From: Streptomyces sp. Act143
Lineage (GTDB): Bacteria > Actinomycetota > Actinomycetes > Streptomycetales > Streptomycetaceae
DNA length: 64,000 bases
Direction: 5' to 3'
Assembly (NCBI RefSeq): GCF_003143935.1
Contig: NZ_QFRX01000001.1
Location: 4,629,201-4,693,200, forward strand
The notes under the pieces are model-generated. The model was given only the letters and a program-made list of their open reading frames with translations. It had not been told where the DNA came from and ran no database searches. Within the stretch, counting starts at the first letter, position 1, and each line of letters starts with the position of its first letter. Made by a program: the position numbers and the translations under genes. Positions 58,343-64,000 of this stretch are shown here, piece by piece.

Positions 58343-59323
58343 ATGCACGCCATCCGCCTGCACGCCTTCGGCCCGGCCGAGAACCTCACCTACGAGGAGG
58401 TCGAGGACCCCCGCCCCGGCCCCGGCCAGGTCCGCATCGCCGTACGGGCGTCCGGCGTGCACCTGCTGGACACCGCCCTCCGCGAGGGCGCCCAGGGCCC
58501 CCTGCCCGAGCTGCCCCACCTGCCCACCGTGCCCGGCCGCGAGGTCGCCGGCGTCGTCGAGTCCCTCGGTGAGGGCGTGGCCGCCCTGTGGCTCGGCAAA
58601 CGCGTCGTCGCCCACCTCGGCTTCGCGCCCGGCGGCTACGCCGAACTCGCCGTCACCGACGTCGACCGCGTCCACGAGATCCCCGCCAACCTCGACTTCG
58701 CCCAGGCCGTCGCCATGATCGGAACGGGCCGTACGACCATGGGCATCCTCCAGTTCGCCGACCTCGGCCCCGGCTCCGTCGCCCTCGTCCCGGCCGCCGC
58801 CGGCGGCATCGGCACGCTGCTCGTGCAGTACGCCAAGCACGCCGGAGCCACCGTGATCGGCCTGGCGGGCGGGCCGGAGAAGACCGCCCGCGTCGAGGCG
58901 AACGGCGCCGACCTCGCCGTCGACTACAAGGACCCCGCCTGGCCCGGCAAGGTCCGCGCCCACCTCGGCGGCGACAAGGTCACCGTCGTCTTCGACGGCG
59001 TCGGCGGGACCGTCGCCCGCGAGGCCGTCGCCCTCCTCGCCCCCGGCGGCAGGCACCTCGTCTTCGGCTGGTCCGCCGAAGGCATCCAGGGCGGCGCGCC
59101 CTACCTCGTCGACGGCGTCTCGGAACAGGTCCTCGGCCCCGTGATGATGCGGAAGGCCGGCGGCCCCGACCCCGTCCGCACGCTGGAACTGCGCGCCCTC
59201 ACCGAGGCCGCCGCGGGCCGCCTCACCCCGGCCGTGCAGCGTTTCCCCCTCGCTCGGGCAGCCGCCGCGCACCGGGCGCTGGAGACCCGCGGGACCACGG
59301 GAAAGGTCGTACTCGAACCATAG
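58343..59323 (+). CDS. Zinc-free quinone oxidoreductase (MDR superfamily)
   Basis: The product is 326 residues. The N-terminal GroES-like domain (IRLHAFGPAENLTYEEVEDPRPGPGQV) and the NADPH-binding VPAAAGGIGTLLVQYAKHAGATVIGLAG near residues 150-178 are those of quinone reductase-type MDR enzymes; zinc ligands of alcohol dehydrogenases are missing. It reduces quinones or enones with NADPH. It lies just behind the FAD enzyme and before a degenerate transporter fragment. Confidence 0.88.
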   Translation: MHAIRLHAFGPAENLTYEEVEDPRPGPGQVRIAVRASGVHLLDTALREGAQGPLPELPHLPTVPGREVAGVVESLGEGVAALWLGKRVVAHLGFAPGGYAELAVTDVDRVHEIPANLDFAQAVAMIGTGRTTMGILQFADLGPGSVALVPAAAGGIGTLLVQYAKHAGATVIGLAGGPEKTARVEANGADLAVDYKDPAWPGKVRAHLGGDKVTVVFDGVGGTVAREAVALLAPGGRHLVFGWSAEGIQGGAPYLVDGVSEQVLGPVMMRKAGGPDPVRTLELRALTEAAAGRLTPAVQRFPLARAAAAHRALETRGTTGKVVLEP

Positions 59324-59365
59324 GCATCGGCGCCTCCCCAGTCCGAACCACAGGCATGGGGGCCT

Positions 59366-59543
59366 GTCCAAGACTCCGACGTCACCTCGGCCACCGGCAC
59401 CACCTCCCGGCAGGCCGGCAGGTCGGCAGGCCGGCGGCTCGATCGGCACGGCCCTCCTGGACGCCGCCCCCACCAGCGGGCGGAGACGACGACACCGGCG
59501 CCGGAACCGGCGGCCTGATGCCCGAGACGCCGCCCGCGCCGGC
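59366..59543 (+). pseudogene. Possible remnant of a DHA2-type MFS transporter
   Basis: Plus-strand frames read VTSATGTTSRQAG and, after a one-frame shift at a duplicated CAGGCCGGC segment near 59412-59440, QAGGSIGTALLDAA. This resembles the TSRQVGGSIGTALLNT helix of DHA2 transporters. No start or complete domain remains. Two imperfect 22-base repeats (59314-59335, 59344-59365) stand before it. Confidence 0.35.
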
Positions 59544-60032
59544 CTAACGCCCCTGCCGCCCGGCCCCCAGCTCCGCCAACGCCCCGTCCGTGAGCCGATA
59601 CACCGTCCACTCGTCCTGCGGCCGGGCCCCCAGCGCCTCGTAGAAGGCGATGGACGGGGCGTTCCAGTCCAGCACCGACCACTCCAGCCGCTGGTAGCCG
59701 CGCTCCACGCAGATCCGCGCGAGCTCGGTCAGCAGCGCCTTGCCGTGCCCGGCGCCCCGGGCCGTCGGGCGGACGTACAGGTCCTCCAGGTAGATGCCGT
59801 GCACGCCCCGCCAGGTGGAGAAGTTCAGGAACCACAGCGCGAAGCCGACCGGTTCGCCGGTGGTGTCGTCCTCGGCGATGTGGGCGTAGGCGGCCGGCCG
59901 CTCACCGAAGAGGGCCTCGTGCAACTGCTCCGGGGTGGCCTTCGCCTCCTCCGGCGCCTTCTCGTACTCGGCGAGCTCGCGGACGAGGGTGTGGATGACG
60001 GGGACGTCGGCGGGGGTGGCGGTGCGGATCAT
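59544..60032 (-). CDS. GNAT acetyltransferase, diamine-type
   Basis: The product is 162 residues from ATG 60032, which overlaps the upstream kinase stop by 4 bases (ATGA). The SSAT-like features are MIRTATPADVPVIHTLVRELAEYEKAPEEA, GFALWFLNFSTWRGVHGIYLEDLYVRP and ARGAGHGKALLTELARI, closest to spermidine/spermine-type N-acetyltransferases. It is translationally coupled to the APH(6)-type kinase, so the two products may act in one detoxification route. Confidence 0.87.
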   Translation of the reverse strand: MIRTATPADVPVIHTLVRELAEYEKAPEEAKATPEQLHEALFGERPAAYAHIAEDDTTGEPVGFALWFLNFSTWRGVHGIYLEDLYVRPTARGAGHGKALLTELARICVERGYQRLEWSVLDWNAPSIAFYEALGARPQDEWTVYRLTDGALAELGAGRQGR

Positions 60033-60919
60033 GTGCGGTGGGCTGCTCTCAGTCGTCGGGCGATGTCCAGTTGTTGCGCGTCCACGGGGCGGCCGTCCTC
60101 GATCTCCCACAAGGAGGTCTGCAACACGCGTCCCAGTGTCCACGCACGCGCGCGTGCCCGGTCGAGCCCGAGGACGTCCGTCATGGCGTCGAACCGCCAG
60201 CGGATGTCGTCGGCGTCGAAGCGGTTCCACAGTGCGGGCAGCAGGTCGAAGCCGGGGTCGCCGGCGAGGGGTTTGGGATCGATGGCGAGCCAGTCGGCGC
60301 GGTCGGCGGCGAGGACGTTGTCGTAGTGCAGGTCCCAGTGCAGGAGGCGGTCGCCGGGCTCGTCGACGACTTCCCGCAGGGCCGCCGCGCAGTCGGCGAC
60401 CAGCGCCCGCGTCTCCGGGTCCGGGACGCGTTCGACGGCGTCCGGTGTCCGGTCCAACATCGCCTGCGCGATGTCGCCGAGTCCGCGCATGCCGTCCGGC
60501 GCCGGTCCGGAGGTCAGGTGCGCGAGGAGGCGGGCGATGACGAGGACGGCCTCGTGGACGTCGGGGACGTGGGACAGCATGCGGGTGGGGTCGAGGCGTT
60601 CCAGGAGGAGCGTGCCCGTGGGTGCGTCGTGGGCCAGCAGGCGTACGGCCCCGTCGCCGTTCCAGACGCGCAGGGCGGCCGGTTCCCCCTCGGTCTCCTC
60701 GTCGAGGAGTTGCAGCTTGAGGACGGCCCGGGTGGCGTCGGCCCGCAGGACGGGCAGCACCAGGGCCGCGACGCCGTGCATGGCGGGGCCGTCCAGCCGG
60801 AGTTCCCAGCGGTCGAGGAATCCGGCCGCCAGCTCCGGCAGCTGGGCGATGAACGCCCGCCCCGCGTCTCCGTTGAACTTTGCCTGCGCCGCCGCCAGTC
60901 CATCCGGAATGTCGATCAC
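60029..60919 (-). CDS. Aminoglycoside/hydroxyurea phosphotransferase family (APH(6)-type) kinase
   Basis: The product is 296 residues from GTG 60919. It resembles streptomycin 6-kinase/hydroxyurea kinase proteins: AAGFLDRWELRLDGPAMHGV, AVLKLQL (ATP lysine), LLLERLDP, and the catalytic HWDLHYDNVLAADRADWLAIDPKPLAGDPGFDLLP (in pieces). Such genes are frequent in Streptomyces, and many are not proven resistance determinants. It is coupled to a GNAT gene, and its promoter is divergent with the rhomboid-like gene. Confidence 0.85.
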   Translation of the reverse strand: MIDIPDGLAAAQAKFNGDAGRAFIAQLPELAAGFLDRWELRLDGPAMHGVAALVLPVLRADATRAVLKLQLLDEETEGEPAALRVWNGDGAVRLLAHDAPTGTLLLERLDPTRMLSHVPDVHEAVLVIARLLAHLTSGPAPDGMRGLGDIAQAMLDRTPDAVERVPDPETRALVADCAAALREVVDEPGDRLLHWDLHYDNVLAADRADWLAIDPKPLAGDPGFDLLPALWNRFDADDIRWRFDAMTDVLGLDRARARAWTLGRVLQTSLWEIEDGRPVDAQQLDIARRLRAAHRT

Positions 60920-60952
60920 GGTCCGAGCGTATCGGCGTGGGTGAATCGGCTC

Positions 60953-61606
60953 ATGCGAATTACCCGGGGCCCGCGCAGGGTGTGGCGGTACGTGCGCGGC
61001 GCGCCCGGCACGTACGTCTGGCTGACGGTCCTGTTCGTGACCACGGTCGCGCTGCACCACATGTCGCCGGATTTCGAGGCGGAGTTCCTGCGGCAGCGGT
61101 CGACGAACATCCGTGAGCTGTCGAGCAATCCGGTGCGGGTGCTGGTGTCCAGCGCGATGTGGATCGACGGCGGGGTCTGGCTGCCGTACGCCGTCCTGTA
61201 CTCCGTCTTCCACGCGCCGGTCGAGCGGTGGCTGGGGACGGCGCGCTGGCTGGCGGTGTGCGGGGCGGCGCACGTGCTGGCGACGCTGATCAGCGAGGGC
61301 GCGCTGCTGTGGGCGATCCGGCACGGGATGGCGCCGGAGTCGGCCGTCAACACCCTGGACATCGGGGTGAGTTACGCGCTGGCGGGGGTGGTGGCGGTGC
61401 TGGCGTACCGGATTCCGGCGCTCTGGCGGGCGCCGTACGCCGCCGCCGTGCTGATCCTCTACGGCGTGCCGCTGGTGACCGGGCGGACCTTCACGGACCT
61501 GGGCCACTTCACTTCCGCGCTGATCGGTTTCGCCTGCCGTCCGCTGGTCAGAGGCCGTACGGGACAACGAGATCCGAAGGAGACAGCGGTGGCCGCCGAG
61601 GGTTAA
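60953..61606 (+). CDS. Rhomboid-like membrane protein
   Basis: The product is 217 residues from ATG 60953 (GTG 60941 is also possible). About six hydrophobic segments (residues 20-40, 60-85, 95-120, 135-155, 160-180) are visible. The pattern VLYSVFHAPVERWLGTARWLAVCGAAHVLATLISEG (in pieces) and the late LGHFTSALIGF match the actinobacterial rhomboid-like group. The catalytic GxSG serine is not evident (MDIGVSYALAG is the nearest candidate), so protease activity is uncertain. Confidence 0.8.
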   Translation: MRITRGPRRVWRYVRGAPGTYVWLTVLFVTTVALHHMSPDFEAEFLRQRSTNIRELSSNPVRVLVSSAMWIDGGVWLPYAVLYSVFHAPVERWLGTARWLAVCGAAHVLATLISEGALLWAIRHGMAPESAVNTLDIGVSYALAGVVAVLAYRIPALWRAPYAAAVLILYGVPLVTGRTFTDLGHFTSALIGFACRPLVRGRTGQRDPKETAVAAEG

Positions 61607-61615
61607 CGTCCCGGC

Positions 61616-63022
61616 ATGAGCAGCTCGACCAGCGCTGTCGTGAACGGCGGCATCTCGTTCTGGTTCGCCGACGACGGTCTCCCGGCGGTGCGGGAGCCGC
61701 TGACCGGGGACGCCACGGCGGACGTGGTGATCGTCGGCGGTGGCTACACCGGTCTGTGGACGGCGTACTACCTGAAGAAGGCGGCGCCCTTCCTCCGCGT
61801 CACGGTCCTGGAGCAGAAGTTCTGCGGCTACGGCGCCTCCGGCCGCAACGGCGGCTGGCTCTACAACGGCATCGCGGGCCGCGACCGCTACGCGAAGCTG
61901 CACGGCCACGAGGCGGCGGTGCGGTTGCAGCGGGCGATGAACGACACCGTCGACGAGGTCGTCCGGGTCGCGGCGGAGGAGGGCGTCGAGGCGGACATCC
62001 ACCGCGGCGGGGTACTGGAAGTCGCCCGTACGCCCGCCCAGTTGGCCCGCCTGAAGGACTTCCACGCGCATGAGCTGTCGTACGGCGAGAAGGACCGTGA
62101 GCTGTACGACGCCCGGGAGACGGCGGAGCGGATCCGGGTGGCGGACGCCGTCGGCTCGACGTGGACGCCGCACGGGGCCCGGCTGCACCCGGTGAAGCTG
62201 GTGAAGGGGCTGGCGGCGGCCGTCGAGGCGCTGGGCGTGGTCGTCCACGAGGCGACGCCGGTGACGGAGATCCGGCCCAAGCACGCGGTGACGCCGTACG
62301 GCACGGTCCGCGCCCCGTACGTGCTGCGCTGCACCGAGGGCTTCACGGCGAACCTGAAGGGCCAGCGGCGCACCTGGCTGCCGATGAACTCGTCGATGGT
62401 GGTGACCGAGCCGCTCACCGACGAGCAGTGGGCGTCGGTCGGCTGGGACGGGCGGGAGGCGCTCGGGGACATGGCGCACGCGTACATGTACGCGCAGCGC
62501 ACGGCGGACGGGCGGATCGCGCTGGGCGGGCGCGGGGTGCCGTACCGCTTCGGGTCGCGGACGGACAACGACGGGCGGACGCAGGAGGCGACCGTCGAGG
62601 CGCTGCGGGAGATCCTGGTGGGCTTCTTCCCGGCGCTGGCCGGCGTCGCCGTCGAGCACGCCTGGTCGGGCGTGCTGGGCGTGCCGCGCGACTGGTGCGC
62701 GACGGTCACCCTGGACCGGTCGACGGGCCTCGGCTGGGCGGGCGGGTACGTCGGCTCGGGGGTGGCGACGACGAACCTCGCCGCGCGCACGCTGCGGGAC
62801 CTGGTGCAGCTGGACTCGGGGCAGGGCGGCAGGACGGAGCTGACGGACCTGCCGTGGGTCGGGCACAAGGTGCGCCGGTGGGAGCCGGAGCCGTTCCGCT
62901 GGCTGGGTGTGCAGGGCATGTACGCCACGTACCGGGCCGCCGACCGCCGGGAGACGGCGTCGCACAGGGCGGGGTCCTCGCGGCTGGCGCGGGCCGCGGA
63001 CTGGGTGGCGGGGCGGCACTGA
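61616..63022 (+). CDS. FAD-dependent oxidoreductase (DAO family)
   Basis: The product is 468 residues. The FAD-binding DVVIVGGGYTGLWTAYYLKK lies near residues 37-56, then EQKFCGYGASGRNGGW. The C-terminal SGVLGVPRDWCATVTLD and GYVGSGVATTNLAARTLRDLV resemble the PuuB/glycine-oxidase group of D-amino-acid-oxidase-fold enzymes. It probably oxidises an amine or amino acid. It starts 9 bases after the rhomboid-like gene and ends at a bidirectional terminator. Confidence 0.87.
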   Translation: MSSSTSAVVNGGISFWFADDGLPAVREPLTGDATADVVIVGGGYTGLWTAYYLKKAAPFLRVTVLEQKFCGYGASGRNGGWLYNGIAGRDRYAKLHGHEAAVRLQRAMNDTVDEVVRVAAEEGVEADIHRGGVLEVARTPAQLARLKDFHAHELSYGEKDRELYDARETAERIRVADAVGSTWTPHGARLHPVKLVKGLAAAVEALGVVVHEATPVTEIRPKHAVTPYGTVRAPYVLRCTEGFTANLKGQRRTWLPMNSSMVVTEPLTDEQWASVGWDGREALGDMAHAYMYAQRTADGRIALGGRGVPYRFGSRTDNDGRTQEATVEALREILVGFFPALAGVAVEHAWSGVLGVPRDWCATVTLDRSTGLGWAGGYVGSGVATTNLAARTLRDLVQLDSGQGGRTELTDLPWVGHKVRRWEPEPFRWLGVQGMYATYRAADRRETASHRAGSSRLARAADWVAGRH

Positions 63023-63030
63023 GCAAACGG

Positions 63031-63065
63031 AAAGCCCAGGTCGGCAAGGCGCTGACCTGGGCTTT
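63031..63065. terminator. Bidirectional terminator between DAO gene and tRNA-Thr
   Basis: AAAGCCCAGGTC (63031-63042) pairs perfectly with GACCTGGGCTTT (63054-63065); A and T runs at both ends make it work in either direction. Confidence 0.9.
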
Positions 63066-63075
63066 TCCTGTCGAG

Positions 63076-63149
63076 AGCCCCCTGTCGGATTCGAACCGAC
63101 GACCTACGCATTACAAGTGCGTTGCTCTGGCCATCTGAGCTAAGGAGGC
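63076..63149 (-). tRNA. tRNA-Thr (UGU)
   Basis: On the minus strand a complete 74-nt cloverleaf: acceptor GCCTCCT with AGGGGGC, D-arm AGCTCAGATGGCCAGAGC, anticodon arm ACGCA-CTTGTAA-TGCGT with anticodon TGT, and T-arm GTCGGTTCGAATCCGAC. The 3' CCA is not encoded. No integrated element or att duplication is seen next to it. Confidence 0.95.
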
Positions 63150-63248
63150 CCGCCACGCGCGCGTGTGCGGCGGCGTGCCCGTGCAGTGTACCCAGGTCCC
63201 GGCCACGGCCTGTCGAAAATTTCCGCGAAGTTCACAGTGGCTCAGGTA

Positions 63249-63277
63249 CTGACATACGGGTGAACGCCAGGTACCGT
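63249..63277 (+). promoter_or_regulatory. msiK promoter candidate
   Basis: CTGACA (63249-63254), a 17-base spacer and TACCGT (63272-63277) fit a vegetative promoter, giving a leader of about 85 bases before the msiK start. Confidence 0.5.
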
Positions 63278-63295
63278 CCTGTGCCAGTTCACCTG

Positions 63296-63311
63296 TGTGG
63301 ACTACACCACC
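63296..63311. promoter_or_regulatory. DasR-like site in the msiK leader
   Basis: TGTGGACTACACCACC matches the DasR consensus at about 12 of 16 positions. Its location 12-27 bases past the expected transcription start would suit repression. Confidence 0.5.
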
Positions 63312-63369
63312 ACCTTCCTACAACGGATCGTCCGGCACGTTCCTGCCGGTAGAAGGGGGCCCATTCACC

Positions 63370-64000
<631 letters not shown>

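Noticed and set aside
60919..63019. N-terminal extension of about 700 codons to the APH-type kinase
   Set aside because: The frame is antisense to the rhomboid-like and DAO genes and has low-complexity His/Arg/Pro sequence; the kinase start at GTG 60919 is clear.
63076..63149. Integration site at tRNA-Thr
   Set aside because: No integrase gene and no duplicated tRNA 3' end within the window.

Overview
This window is high-GC chromosomal DNA from a Streptomyces species. Evidence: about 70 percent GC with strong third-position GC, frequent GTG starts, mycothiol-linked and actinobacterial families (DUF3027, DUF3263, DUF2771), a CdgB-type diguanylate cyclase with a BldD box, groEL2 with CIRCE elements, DasR-type operators at nagKA, and msiK. 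From memory the gene content resembles the conserved central part of the Streptomyces coelicolor chromosome. It is mostly core housekeeping DNA. I see no prophage, IS element or CRISPR array.

Layout. 1-2.2 kb: end of a secreted protein, a sparse stretch with a hairpin and a gene remnant, a winged-helix protein and a Uma2 protein. 2.2-9.4 kb: DUF3027 protein, MFS carrier, DUF2771 lipoprotein, the futalosine menaquinone pair mqnB-mqnD, a cold-shock-domain protein, a HAD hydrolase and a membrane protein. 9.5-17 kb: a helicase-associated/WYL protein, an XPB-type helicase and a HelD-family RNA polymerase ATPase. 17-21 kb: cutC and several small enzymes. 21.2-24.5 kb: a MurNAc catabolism cluster (RpiR/SIS regulator, murQ, PTS EIIBC). 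24.5-28.8 kb: DinB protein, MFS exporter with a palindromic operator, OYE-family reductase.

29-36 kb: groEL2 with two CIRCE elements; a cold shock protein; an S-box (SAM-I) riboswitch controlling a threonine-synthase-like gene fused by ATGA overlap to a MoaD/ThiS-like sulfur carrier; gpgS; otsA and otsB. 37-42 kb: an orphan sugar-binding lipoprotein diverging from nagK-nagA over DasR-like and CGAAA-N-TTTCG operators, then a PfkB kinase behind a large leader hairpin. 42-49 kb: a CBM-like membrane protein, cdgB, flavin reductase, acetyltransferases, an ECF41 sigma factor with its own promoter motif, arfB and terD. 49-56 kb: M4 and M1 metallopeptidases, a large LuxR/ATPase regulator and small unknowns. 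56-63 kb: pentapeptide protein, two FAD enzymes, quinone reductase, an APH(6)-type kinase and a rhomboid-like protein. The window ends with tRNA-Thr(UGU) and the start of msiK.

Several parts work together: MurQ/EIIBC, NagK/NagA and MsiK all serve amino-sugar and oligosaccharide use and carry matching control sites. The most notable unit is the SAM-riboswitch / ThrC-like / sulfur-carrier operon. Its architecture suggests a methionine-pathway (homocysteine) role rather than plain threonine synthesis. A short interspersed repeat occurs at three places, twice inside coding ends (CutC C-terminus, NagA N-terminus).
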